A stretch of DNA of 64,000 bases from positions 62,001 through 126,000 of the forward strand of contig NGBS01001160.1 in the NCBI GenBank assembly GCA_002245135.1, given 5' to 3'. Below the pieces are notes generated by a model, which made no database searches, was not told the DNA's origin, and worked only from the letters and a program-made list of their open reading frames with translations. Within the stretch, counting starts at the first letter, position 1. Every line of letters begins with the position of its first letter. The translations under genes and the position numbers were made by a program. This DNA comes from Proteromonas lacertae (taxonomy: Eukaryota > Sar > Bigyra > Opalinata > Proteromonadidae). Positions 1 through 11,320 of the stretch are shown here, piece by piece.

Positions 1-830
1 CTTGTATGTCCTGTGAATATAATCTTTTAGAAAGATCAATTAAAATATCAAGAAGCTCACTATTGTATTGAAAGAGTGTCTAGAATGATGTTATTCTTTT
101 CAGTATATTGTTAATAAAATAATTGTAAATAGCTTCCAGAAGATATAGCCTCAAATCCAAAAGAATTGGTTTCTAATCTTGACAAATTATTAACTCCATA
201 TACTGAATTAACAGGAATGGCTTTAGTATATCCTTCATCCTGTGCGATGATAATTGAAGCAGATGAAGACACAATGCTTAAGTTTATTAAAGAAATAGAT
301 CAATTAACAGATTCAGTGGATGGTTATTTCGAGTCAGGTAGAATTGTAACAACATGTGAGAATTGCCCAGAACGTATATTTAAAAAACAAATAGTACAAC
401 AAGTAACTAGAGCAAGAGTATGTTCATGTTTTTTCATTTCATTTTTTTTTAATAGGAACAAGAAGTAGATATAGAGGAAGATGGAGTAGCCAACAGTGCA
501 CACAAACTATTTAACAATTTAATAACCATAGGACAGAAATTATTTGATCCAGCATTGTCTAATGAAGATTATAAAGCTGCAATACATTCAATGTCAAAAG
601 GATTTGCACAATTATTGCCTTCCAATGAGAGAATATTGAAATATACAGAAAGTGATATGTTCTTTTCAACACAGGACTATGTTAATCAATTTTGCACTCC
701 TGTTGACTCTTATGCTAGAAATGATCAAGAATGGCCTCAACAATACACTGTACCTACTTGGATTGTATTGACACAATCATTATATGCTAATACTGAAGAA
801 GGAAGTGAACAAACTGCTACTCAAGCATAA
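1..830 (+). CDS. conserved hypothetical protein, 5' truncated by window edge (TEX47/BLUF-like?)
   Basis: The 3' part of a gene that starts before the window. Visible introns are 4-30, 103-132 and 418-455; all start GTAT and end TAG, and the frame stays open across all three to TAA at 828-830. An exon carries an ELTGMALVYPS segment followed by an acidic helix. This recalls the BLUF-like fold of the testis protein TEX47, but that is only an impression from pattern. The C-terminal 130 residues are polar and show no domain I recognise. No transmembrane segment is visible. It converges on the membrane-protein gene downstream. Function unknown; the exon structure is well supported, the family is not. 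Confidence 0.6.
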
Positions 831-974
831 TCTTATTTAAATTAATTGTATTTTTTAAATATCTTGTTTAAAGGATGTTGAACCTTTATATAACACAAAA
901 ACAACATATATTCACAAATAAATATAAATTTATATATACATAACATAAAAGAATTAAAAACATACATAATATTC

Positions 975-2441
975 TTATTCTCTTGAACTATTTAGATATA
1001 ATAATAATAATATATATATTATACAAAATATCAATATGTTTCACATGCGTTCTTCTATATCTCTCAAATATAATAGCTGCAGTGATAATAGCAATTATCA
1101 GTAGAACAACTACTATTATAACTATAAGAACAGTATAATCCTTCTTTTCCTTTTCAACAATAGTATATGACATATGTTGGATGTTAGAATGAGTAAAAAT
1201 ACTATTAAATTCAATCAAACCATCGTAAAATGTATTAGAAGTTATATTATTGGCAAAATTCTTATTGAAATCATCCAATCTTTCTTTCTTAATTTCTATT
1301 CTTATTTTAACTTCATATGATTGTATATGTATTGCATAATTAGTAACTAAACCATCACTACTATAAATTGGGTTTTGAACTTTGGTTACTTGTTCTAAAT
1401 AAATCATATTTTCATCCTCTAAACCACAATAATCCACAATGTATTTATTCAGATTATATAAAACAGAAGGAACAACAATTGAATAATTAAAATCAACAAT
1501 AAACAATGTATAATGGATATAAACTGAAGATTCATCAGGTTCTAGTGAATAATCTAATTCTCTACAATTAGTTTCATCTATATTCTTTTCCAAACAGCAT
1601 TTTTTAAACAATTCCTTTTTCTAAAACCCATATAGCCTTCTCTACAGTAATTATACCCAATACTACCAACATAGGTTGAATTCCAATAATCATGATCAGA
1701 TACATAGATTTCAGCACATTTTAATGGCGTTATATTAATAGTTATTTCTACAGTGTAATTCATATCATCAATATAATAGGCAGTTACATTGTAAATAAAT
1801 ACACCGGTTTGTATAGCTACACCTGTTATATTTCCACTTGATCTATCAAATGACAGATCATCAACCATTGTACTTGGTGTTATTGTGTAATAGGATATTA
1901 ATGCACTTCCTAGGTTCATAACTGGTGAGATTATTCCTATATTTTGTTTTTCCATGAAATCTAAAGGTGGATAGTAAAATGAGTGTATATCTTCATCATT
2001 GTATGCTGGAGATGCTTGCACTAGTTGTATATTCTGTGAAACATATGTTTGATCTTTCAGTGAACTTATCTTTATATACAAATCTGAAGTAATTTCACTT
2101 GATTTGTTAGGAAAACAGTTTAAATAGTTTGAGCTTTTCCATTCACCTTCTATTGAACAATAACGATAGGCGAATCCAATGTAGCCATTCGGGCATGGTA
2201 GTTGAGCTGTTGAATTAGAAATTGTAGTTGGCCACACCGATGACATACAACAATACCTTCTGCTATTGACGCTTAATTTATTTGATAAATAAGAAATTCT
2301 CAAAGAATGTGGTTTTTCTAAAAGCAACCTCCTTTCATAATTTTGATTATAAAATTTGTTACTTTGATTTTTGAATACCTGGAAAATAAATAAATATCCT
2401 AGAATTGAGGACAGAATAGAGAGAAAAACACTTAAGATCAT
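975..2441 (-). CDS. membrane protein with two sushi-like cysteine modules; internal double +1 shift
   Basis: ATG at 2439-2441 opens a hydrophobic signal-anchor. An extracellular region rich in N-x-S/T sites and with two similar Cys/Trp modules follows (first ending W-x7-C near 2100-2165). A membrane helix lies near 1060-1120 and a short basic tail follows. One intron, 988-1024, puts the stop TAA at 975-977. The second module is interrupted by TAG at 1578-1580. Skipping the T of that TAG, and then the T of the TGA at 1574-1576, restores the frame and gives W-x7-C spacing identical to the first module, for about 475 aa. A 32-nt intron GTTTAA...ATAG would also restore the frame but deletes the module tryptophan. 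Function unknown; perhaps a surface receptor or adhesion protein. Confidence 0.6.
1574..1580 (-). other. candidate double +1 frameshift site (TAG then TGA)
   Basis: On the minus strand the frame reads AGA ATA TAG ATG. Dropping one T gives AGA, then TGA; dropping that T gives GAA ACT AAT TGT, the next cysteine of the module. This is the only site in the window needing a net +2 (equivalently -1) shift, and two consecutive +1 events explain it. Confidence 0.4.
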
Positions 2442-2529
2442 AAAGTGTGGTTTTGAAAATTTTCAACCAAAATATTTAAATTGGGTGTTTCAAAATTTTT
2501 ATATTTACGAATACTTATTATACTAAAGG

Positions 2530-3029
2530 ATGAATACTATTTGGGAATATCAGTATGATGGAGCATGGACCGAATTTCCTCCAGGTACAATTTTCATTGT
2601 TTATTGCATAGATCAACAAGTGATTATCAACTCTGCTGTTGAACAAGGGCACACTGATGCTTATATTGAAGATAATAATGCTTTGTATATTTTTAATCGT
2701 AATAATATGCGCTGTAGATATATAATCGATACCCTTGCTAAAACTGCTACATGTGGTAGTTTAGTTATGCCTATTAGATCCACTGAAGGTAATGAAGCAA
2801 TTTGGATGTGGCAGAATGATGATAATCAACTTTATCCTTTTGACACTCCTATTCAGAAGGAATTAGAAAGTCATTACAGTCAACAAGATGCACAATATAA
2901 TTTAATCATTGATGGTAGAAATTATACTATCTCTTTCACCAGTATTTTCATCTTTTTTTCTATAATTTAGATATGACTCAAACAAACATTGATTCAGGTA
3001 AAGTAAGATCGATCCATAGAATAACATAA
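2530..3029 (+). CDS. small tandem WWE-domain protein
   Basis: About 147 aa after removal of two introns, 2585-2611 (27 nt, a stopless multiple of three) and 2942-2970. The first WWE-like unit begins W-E-Y with a W-T-E-F motif. The second begins W-M-W-Q-N, and its conserved end (Y-T-I-x-F-T then M-T-Q-T-N, followed by R-x-I-x-R) is recovered only by splicing the second intron. WWE domains bind ADP-ribose or iso-ADP-ribose and normally sit in E3 ligases or PARPs. Here nothing else is attached, so this looks like a stand-alone reader or adaptor. Stop TAA at 3027-3029. The WWE call is from pattern: good for the second unit, moderate for the first. Confidence 0.75.
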
Positions 3030-3231
3030 CTTTTTTTATAACATTCAAAAATTATAACTTGTTTTCTTTTTTCTAATGTTTTTTTACTTTAATATATCAT
3101 AAAATATAAATAGCTGTTATTGAAGAATATGTGATTAGTGTAATATAAAGAAATAGAAATTTTACACTTCACACTTAAAAAAGCTCGAGGTTTGAGAATT
3201 AGTTTTTGTTTTTAATTCGCTTTACTTAATA

Positions 3232-3960
3232 ATGCCTTTCTTTGGATCAAAACCAGCACCTGTACCACCTCCTCAACCACCTAGAGAATTAGATACTAAT
3301 CAAATTAAGAAAAATATAGAGGATTTAATGAGAAAAAGAAATGATTGTGAAGTTAGGATGCGAGACAGTCAGACAAGACTTAATCAATATAAACAACAAT
3401 ATCAATCTAATCCCACTTTTGGTGCAACAGCTAAAACTAAAGCAATGGAAGTATTTTAATATATGTTAATATAATGATACATAGGAATTTAAATTTATTA
3501 AATCACAAGAAAAAATGTTTCAAATGTATAGTCAACACATTAATCAATTCCAAGGAGTATTTTATCAAAAATACTATTATATTAATAGATGTTGGACATG
3601 AATGAAAGAATGAATAATCAAATCATTGCAGGACAGATGATGAAACAAGCTGTAGAGACTTTAAAGCCAAAAGTTAAAGAAGCAAGAAAATTAGCTGATT
3701 TAGCTGATGCTTATGATGATGTAATGGATGATCTTGACGAAACAACAGATATGATGAATGATGATGCTTATACTGATGCTCAATATGATCCAGAGTTTGA
3801 GAGTATGTTTGGAGGAATGGTTATGAATTCACAGCCACAGTTTGCTCCACCACAAGCTGCTCAACCTCAATTCGCACCTCCACAATTCGCACCGCCACAA
3901 TATGCACAACCACAATATGCTCAACCACAACAACAACCTACTTTTATGAATCCATATTAA
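3232..3960 (+). CDS. SNF7-family ESCRT-III subunit (CHMP5/Vps60- or CHMP4-like)
   Basis: Three exons (introns 3451-3484 and 3557-3588) give 220 aa. A proline-rich start (PAPVPPPQPP) precedes a basic helical hairpin of about 100 residues rich in Lys/Arg/Gln, then an acidic C-terminal half with D-D-V-M-D-D-L-D-E repeats, the charge asymmetry typical of ESCRT-III proteins. The extreme C terminus is a Q/P/F/A low-complexity tail. The opening F-F-G-x-K-x-x-x-x-P-P resembles CHMP5/Vps60 more than CHMP4. ESCRT-III filaments remodel and cut membranes at endosomes, the midbody and elsewhere. The family is reasonably certain, the subtype is not. Confidence 0.75.
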
Positions 3961-4063
3961 TTATTATTATTCTTGTATTTTTGACTATAGTTTTTATATG
4001 CATATAGTAAATGTTTGTATAAATAATAATAATAACATAATAAAAGACTAGAATATATGTACA

Positions 4064-5177
4064 TTATTTTAAATTAGTTTTATATGCATAATACAAATCT
4101 ATTTCGCTAAGATATCCTACTCCACTAATTAAAGATAAGAATTTTTTATCCAGACTAAACTGTTTTTGTAAGAATAATGAGTTAAGTTTCTTCAAATTAA
4201 TCTCTTTCTTTTTACACAAAATACCAATATTCTGTTCATCTAATGGAAGAATCATTTCATGATGTACAGCTTCAACTAACTATTATAATATAATTAATAA
4301 CTAATAATAATACTTTATCAATAGATAATGCAGGCCAAACACTTAATCTATTGGTTAAATAAGGTGGAAATATATTGGAAGGGTATATCTCTTTAAATAT
4401 TGATTTTCTATTAAATGGATCTCGATTAGGTTCTTCATTCTCAATCAACTGTCCAAATGCGGTGATTGTTTTACCTTTATTGTGTTTGAGAAATTTATTT
4501 CTATCTTTATTTATTATACGTTCCATATTAATGAAAGTTCGAATGTCTAGATTGATATAATAACTGATTGATTGGCAATGTTTTTGTAACCAGAGGAATG
4601 ATAAAACATGTATACTTGATTTGGCTATGAATGTATCTGTTGTATTAAACTGTACTATATCATTGTATTTTGCTTCTTCTTCCGATATTAATTCTTCTAA
4701 TGTTTCATTATTACTTCTTCCAATGAAAAAGGCTATTTCATATTTTAAATTATAGTTTAATCTAAAGTTTTTAAGAGTTTGTCTAACTACATATCTGTAC
4801 ATTAATTGGTCTGTCGATGGATATATAGCAATCATTATATCAGGAGTTAACATACAAATACTATTGGACGAATGTAAAACTTTATAATTATTAATCGGAA
4901 AAACAGCTTGATCAACTAATTCATATGGCTTGGTCATTTTGTCATCATCATCAATGCTTTCTCTTTCAGTACAATGTGCATTACCATCCTTTAAACATGT
5001 TTCTGTGAAACTGATGAATTCCTTGAGTTTATTCTTGTATACAACTTCTAGTTTGTTAAGATTTCTAGTTTCAGGTAAGTATCTACCATTTCTGCTTGAA
5101 TGAAAGATCTTCATTTGAATAACTAATGAACAGAATACCATCATAATAAGACAACAAATACAATTTCTTATCCTCAT
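4064..5177 (-). CDS. GT31-like (beta-1,3-galactosyltransferase-type) glycosyltransferase, DxD motif lost
   Basis: 359 aa in two exons (intron 4280-4313). An N-terminal signal-anchor (residues 5-22, C-C-L-I-M-M-V-F) marks a type II Golgi protein. GT31 blocks are recognisable: Y-R-Y-V-V-R-Q-T, A-F-F-I-G-R-S followed by L-x-x-L-I-S-E-E-E-A-K-Y-x-D-I-V, and a C-terminal E-M-I-L-P-L-D-E-Q-N-I-G-I block like the family's EDVY-G-C region. Where the metal-binding D-D-D should stand the sequence reads Y-I-N-L-D-I-R-T-F, so the enzyme may be inactive or metal-independent. It diverges from ALG8 with only 33 bp between the two ATGs, so they must share a promoter. Confidence 0.7.
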
Positions 5178-5210
5178 AATTGTATTTTTTAATTTACAAA
5201 ATAGTAGAGA

Positions 5211-6273
5211 ATGAGATTTTTATTATTTAATAAAAATATATACGTTTTATTCATCGAGCCAAGTTTTAATGAAATGTTCAAATTACTTTTTTGTGTTGTT
5301 CTCTTCTCATATTCCCTTAAAATTTTATTAGTTCCATCTTATCACAGTACAGATTTTGACGTTCATAGGAATTGGCTATCTATAACTCACAATTTACCCA
5401 TTAACTGTTGGTACTATGAAGTATACAGTTATAATGTTATATTTAGAATACTTCTGAATGGACATTGGATTATCCACCATATTTTGCATGGTTTGAATAT
5501 CTTTTATCAAAAGTTGCAGTTTATTTCGATTCTAAGATGTTAACAGTAAAAATAAATATATTTAAATGATATATAGATTAGTGCTGAAAGTTATTGTTCC
5601 AATGAAACTTTAATATTCCAGAGATTGAGTGTAATGTTTTCTGATTTGTTGTTACTCTTCGGTGCATATCTCTTTTGTAAAGTAACTATTAAAAATATGA
5701 CTAAATACCAATATTTAGTGATAATTGGATTAATTATATCGAATCCTTCTTTATTAATGATAGATCATATTCATTTTCAATATAATGGGTTTTTATTAGG
5801 AATATTACTAATATCAATATCATTTATTATCAAAGGTAATGATTTAGTTGGAGCAATATTCTTTTGTATTTTGCTTTGTTTTAAACATATTTACGCTTAT
5901 ATTGTACCAATCTACGTTGTGTATTTGTTAAGAAATTATTGTGGTTTTGGTAAAATTGATTTTATACAATCATTCATTAAGATAATTATTCTTGGATCAG
6001 TATGTATTTCGAGTATAAATATATATTATATTATTACTTTGTTGGTTATATTTCAATTAGTTGCTGTTTCATGTTTTTTACCTTTTTTATATCAAAATCC
6101 AGTCGATAATTTGAAGCAAATAATAAGTCGTTTATTTCCTTTTAAAAGAGGTTTACAGCATACATATTGGGCTTCTAATTTCTGGAGTTTATATATCATT
6201 GCAGATAAAGTATTCTATTTCATGATAAAGAAACTATTTGTTTTTATAATGAATGAACCATGGATTGAAACAG

Positions 6274-6305
<32 letters not shown>

Positions 6306-7080
6306 TTATTATAACAAATAGATTGATGATACTACGGGAGGTTTAACCAATGGGATCTTAGGAAATACTCATTTTCATATATTACCAACCATACCACCAT
6401 TTGTTACAATGATATTTACCATAATTGCAATGATTCCTTGTTTATTGAAAATATACAAATATCCAAAGAAAGAGTTATTTATATATGGTTTGATATATTG
6501 TCAATTATGTTCATATTATTTTGGTTGGCATGTTCATGAGAAAGCAATTTTAACATGTTTAATACCAATGACGTATATTGATATTTATATATTTTTTATT
6601 TTTATAGATTGTTATGTTGTGATAGTAGTTTTGATAGTTCATTATATATGCTATTAAATACAGTAAGTGCTGTAACAATAGCTCCATTATTGTTTCCATT
6701 GCAAGAGAAGATTACTGTTATGTTTTTGCTATTTGCTACTATTCCATTGATGTATTATATTTTGAATTGTTATATGAAATATAAACAGAGAGAAAAGTAT
6801 ATTATAATGATTGTTATTATAATTGTGTAGGAATTATACTCAGATTGGAATATATTATGATAAGAAGATAATAGTTGGTTATTTTGGTGAGTTTATTGTT
6901 TTAGTTTATTATCTTATTAGTGATTATATTCCTTTTATGAGTAAAAGATTCCCATTTTTACCATTATTACTTATTTCAGTCTACAATTCATTATTATTGT
7001 TATTTTCATTCAGATTTATATGGAAATGTATGAATAGAAAGATTATAAGTTTGGAAGAAGATATTCCATCACCAAGATAA
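5211..7080 (+). CDS. ALG8: ALG8: dolichyl-P-Glc:Glc1Man9GlcNAc2-PP-dolichol alpha-1,3-glucosyltransferase
   Basis: Seven exons; introns 5421-5446, 5546-5576, 6013-6060, 6273-6321, 6573-6607 and 6797-6830, each restoring conserved sequence; 548 aa. Diagnostic ALG6/ALG8 blocks are present: F-D-V-H-R-N-W (the luminal acidic motif), then, across the first intron, W-Y-Y-E / [17 protein letters not shown], later [10 protein letters not shown]-x-H-x-Y-W-A-x-N-F-W and [20 protein letters not shown] following WYYE points to ALG8 rather than ALG6. It is a multi-pass ER protein adding the second glucose to the lipid-linked N-glycan precursor, implying a full Glc3Man9GlcNAc2 pathway here. The intron at 6273 carries a (TA)n run. 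Confidence 0.92.
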
Positions 7081-7167
7081 TTTATTAATTTTTGTTTCTT
7101 TTTGTTTTATATTTTTTTCTCATTAATCAGTTTATTAAAAATAACAAAAACACTAACAATAATGAAA

Positions 7168-8594
7168 TTAAAACTTTGATTCTACCAATAGTAAAGGGAA
7201 ATCTTTACCCGATAAAAACATCTTATTCAATCCTTCTCTTATCTTTTCTTCTTTCAAATAATACAAGAAATATGTAAAAATATAACCTGTAATATATGAG
7301 TCATACCCAGCACTATGACAACTACTGTTACTAATAAACATTTCAGGTGATAGTTCACGAATATAATACTTAGGAGGAGATACTTCCTTTGTTTCTGTTG
7401 TTGTAGTTTCTGTTATTGTTACAACTTCTATTAGATCTTGTTTAACTACTTTATTCTCTACTGCTGTTGTTCCATTACTCATTTCCACTTTTCTTTTCTT
7501 TTGTGCAACTGTATAGTTTTGTTCATAATTTATATATTCCATTATATCATGAGATGCTGGACATTTCAATCCTCTATCACAACTACCTTTTGTAATATAA
7601 GATTTACAGAATTTACCTTCACATATTGTTTCTACTTTCTCTTCTTTTATTATTCTATCTTTCATTAATTTTTCAATTGGTAATTCTATATATTCGAAAA
7701 ATATATTCAGATGAAACAAAGTAATATCATTCTTAATATATTCATATAAATAATCTAAATATATTCTCTTTATAGTTGTATAACATCTTGCATAATGTTT
7801 TGTATCAGCAATTGTTGGGAAATGTTTAATATAATTTTTAATTGATGTATTTAATGATGTCGCTATTGTACCAACAAATGTATAATATAAGAAAGCTAAA
7901 TCTATCCAACCATTATGCAACTATACAACATAAAATGATTTTAAATAACAAATACTATTAATGGTTTCTTTTGTGAAAATATATGCGAAAATATTGAATG
8001 AAAAACTGTATTTATATCTGATTCGTTCTTTTTACCGTTGTTATAACCTTTTGCATAATAAAATATTGCATTTTCTATCCAATTATTCAAATCCATATGA
8101 TTATTCCTTAAAAATCTAAAACTGTGTGGAGATATACTCATATTATACTATTTATTTATAATTATAACATTATTATTATACAGAAGGACATAGTGTAAAT
8201 GTAAATGATATTGATGATGAATATAATGGATTATGACTTGAGGTTTTTAAAAATTCATCAAAAGTCTGTTTTACAGTTTCTGTTGGTTTTGAACCATTTG
8301 TTGATGTTTGTGGCATGAAGAAGGTGATTCCCAATTCCATTATTCCATAGTCTTTTACTAATTTACAAATTGCTTTATGTCTTTCATTTACATCTCTAAT
8401 AAAACAAAATTATCATGAATAATACTTTTCTTGAAGTTCATTATTCTCACCTAAACCTGTAAATTCTAGATCAACAGAAAAATAAACACACTTATCAGCA
8501 CATTCTTTAATAAATTCAGAATACTATATACATAATAATACAAAAATACTGCATCTAATGTGTATTTATTCACGTTATAGACTTTAAGAGACAT
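7168..8594 (-). CDS. TOE1: TOE1-like CAF1-family 3' exonuclease with CCCH zinc finger
   Basis: 433 aa in five exons (introns 7921-7955, 8149-8182, 8396-8425 and 8524-8549). Order of blocks: S-V-D-L-E-F-T-G-L (DEDD nuclease motif I), N-E-R-H-K-A-I, P-L-I-L-H-N-G-W-I-D-L (motif II, formed across an intron), D-T-K-H-Y-A-R, then a C-x-F-C-x-x-Y-x-x-x-G-x-C CCCH finger with C-P-A-S-H-D, and a C-terminal S-A-G-Y-D-S-Y-I-T-G-Y ... M-F-L-S-G-K block. These match animal TOE1, which trims 3' tails of snRNA and other small nuclear RNAs. The ATG at 8592-8594 is chosen because it opens the frame just before the first intron. Diverges from the PSS gene across 71 bp. Confidence 0.9.
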
Positions 8595-8613
8595 AAATTC
8601 AAAATTGAATTGA

Positions 8614-8629
8614 TCAAGCCTCAAGCTTG
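8614..8629. promoter_or_regulatory. TCAAGCC plus TCAAGCTT motif in divergent promoter
   Basis: TCAAGCC at 8614-8620 and the palindromic TCAAGCTTG at 8621-8629 lie in the 71-bp gap between TOE1 and PSS. See the finding on the recurrent motif. Confidence 0.5.
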
Positions 8630-8665
8630 TCACAAAATCATTTTTTTATTCGAAAATTCTAACTT

Positions 8666-10320
8666 ATGGAAAGTGAAAAAATCACAACTCCATCATTAAG
8701 AAGAAGAAGAATGTCAAAATCCACTTCAAGAACAAGAACCTCGTCCAGAACAAGATCCATGAGTGAGGATTCACAAGGTGAAGCAAATGATTCAATTGTT
8801 ACAATGCCAGAAACTGTAATTGGAAGGTTTAAACAACTAATGTTTTGGGCTTTAGGTGATATGGTAAGAATTCTAAACGAACCACACACTTTTACAATTT
8901 TATTATGTGCAGTTCTGTTAGTAATCTATGCTGCATTCATTCGTAAACCATCAGAAGAGTTGTATAGCAATATCTGCTTAGGAATTGAAGTTGCTTCATT
9001 TTTGTTTATAGTTTATGGTGTTTTACAGTTTCCAGATATGATAACAGTTAGACCACATCCAGCATTATGGAAAGCAGTTCATGCAATAGGAATAATCTAT
9101 GTAATTGGTTTAACTGTCATATTAATCTTACCAATTGATAATGCAAGAGAATTAATGAAAATATTTGATAGTAGTTTAGGAGTCAATTTACCTGAAAGAT
9201 TATATGCATCAGATTGTAGAATATATACTCCAGAAAAACCGAATAAATTTGATAATATTTACAGCTGTATAGTAGATGAGTTTTTTATAGCTCATTTCAT
9301 TGGCTGGATAGTAAAAGCATTAATGATAAGAGATTGGGGTTTATTATGGGAACAAAGTCTATTATTCGAAGTATTAGAAATAACCTTTCAATATGCATTA
9401 CCTAATTTCAATGAATGTTGGTGGGATAAATGGATAATGGATGTATTAGTTTGTAACTTTGGTGGAATGTATAATTTTAATATTTTATATATATATATAT
9501 ATATATATAGGGCAATTGGTATGTGGTTAGTTAATAAATTTGCTCATATGCAATATACATGGATGGATAAACCTGATGTACCACAACAAGCATCTTTAAC
9601 TAAGAAATTCTTATTAAGATTTACTCCATTAACGTATATATATATATATATTATTATTATTATAATGTTTAGTTGGACAGTATATAAATGGGATATATTC
9701 ACTTCATTCAAGAGATGGATGCAAACTAATATATTAGTAATAGTGTTTGAAATAAATGAATTATTAGCCTTTGCATTGAAATATGCTTTATGGATTCCTC
9801 CAAGACATTCATATAATACAAGAAGAATGATATTATGGGCATGTTTAGGATTTCCAGCTATTAGAGAATATTATGAATTTATGGATAATAAGAAGGTGAA
9901 GAAAATAGGCCCCAATGCTTGGCTATGTTTGATTGGTGTTATTACTGAGTTTTTAATTGCTGCAAAATTTGTTTATGTATATTTATATATATTATTGATT
10001 TTTTGTATTATTTTTTATTATTATAGCCTGAAGTAAAGAATGAATTATTAGCTACACCTAAAATAATTCCCATCTGTTGGTGTTTATTCTTATTAATGGC
10101 AGTCTGTTGGGCTCTTATTTTAGTATTTGGAGGTGAAGGTGTAAAGATATCCAATACAACTGATGATAAAAAGAATATAAAACAAAAGAAACATATTGTT
10201 ATTTTTGGAAAACAACTTAACTTCTCATGGTTCTTTTATTTACTTCCTTTACCATTAGTATGTATTGCTTTTTATGATTTGTATGATAAGTATTATACTG
10301 CCTTTCCAACTGTTAATTGA
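8666..10320 (+). CDS. PTDSS1: phosphatidylserine synthase (base-exchange PSS1/PSS2 type)
   Basis: Four exons, introns 9469-9510, 9634-9672 and 9977-10026; 507 aa. A Ser/Arg-rich cytosolic N terminus is followed by about nine membrane helices. Family blocks: R-P-H-P-A-L-W-K, H-F-I-G-W-I-V-K-A-L-M-I-R-D, E-x-x-E-I-T-F-Q-Y-A-L-P-N-F-N-E-C-W-W-D-K-W-I-M-D and a C-N-F-G-G-M stretch. The enzyme swaps serine for choline or ethanolamine on existing phospholipids in the ER or mitochondria-associated membrane. All three introns contain (TA)n runs. Two donors are possible for the last intron (GTTTAT or GTATAT, six bases apart); both keep frame and I prefer GTATAT. Stop is TGA. Confidence 0.9.
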
Positions 10321-10468
10321 TAATGAAATGTAAATAAAATGATTGTTGTTTGATTTGCTTTCTTATTGATTTGTTTTTTCATAAGTACATATTCAAAATA
10401 ATATAATATAATAAAATAATATATTTAATAATACACAATTAAAGAGACAAACAAAAAAACTATTGATC

Positions 10469-11214
10469 TTAATTATAATCACGAAGCAACGATGATTTTG
10501 CTTGTTTACTATTGAAAGTAGTCATTTCCATTTCTGGTGGTCCACCTTCCCATACAACTTCATCATCATCTGCATTATCATCGGGTAAATGACTATTAAA
10601 TCATTAAATAAAAATAATATACTGATAACGAGATCTACTAGCATAAGGCTGACTAGATTTAGTAAACGCTGCTTTCAATCTATCCTTCATATCAGAACCA
10701 AGCTTTGATAATCGTGAAAAAAATCCTTCTTCTTGTATTCCATTCATTGGTGTATTCGTAGCACTTGTACTTGTAACACGAACTATACATATATATAATT
10801 CTTGATAAATATACTTCCAGTTTTGGAATCTGTTCTTGTTCTTGGTCTTGGAGTGACTGAACCTATTGCTGCTGCTACATATTCATCTTCTTGCATTTGC
10901 TGTTGAATTATTTCATATATTATTGGAGGAACTTCCAAGAAATCCCTAGGTAATGGATGTCTCCACTTTTTAGCTGATGGTGGAGGTATTTGCTCAACTG
11001 ATGTTGGATAAATTGGAGCAGGAGCCTTACGAGGTGTTGATCCACTTGTCAGTTCCAATAATTGTTCTATTGTTTTTTCCATTTGACCACCTAATGAATG
11101 AGTATAGGCAAATAATATACCATTCTGTCTCAGAAGATCTGTAATCAAATCTAAATCCACTGTTTCAAACATGGACACAAGTGTAGCTACTGCATCATCA
11201 TATGAAATTGCCAT
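10469..11214 (-). CDS. CUE-domain protein (putative ubiquitin binder)
   Basis: 217 aa after removal of introns 10593-10622, 10783-10814 and 11091-11120. The last is a 30-nt stopless multiple of three, so a simple ORF call would retain it. Splicing it gives L-L-R-Q-N-G-G-Q-M-E-K-T-I-E-Q-L-L-E-L, the standard end of a CUE domain that starts at residue 8 (A-V-A-T-L-V-S-M-F). The rest is a proline-rich linker and a polar C terminus. CUE domains bind ubiquitin; partner and pathway are not evident. It diverges from the proteasome assembly factor PSMG2 across 106 bp. Confidence 0.78.
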
Positions 11215-11274
11215 AATATTAATTAACTATAAAAGAATAAATCACTAAAAACTTTTCGAAGAAAAACTTGATAG

Positions 11275-11282
11275 TCAAGCTT
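11275..11282. promoter_or_regulatory. TCAAGCTT motif in CUE/PSMG2 divergent promoter
   Basis: One exact copy of the recurrent intergenic motif, 39 bp before the PSMG2 ATG. Confidence 0.5.
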
Positions 11283-11320
11283 AAACAAAAACCTGATCTG
11301 TTCAAACCTCATTCCAAAGA

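Noticed and set aside
6000-6060. 61-nt intron at GTATGT in ALG8
   Set aside because: Breaks frame; donor GTATAA at 6013 with the same acceptor keeps frame and gives the expected helix.
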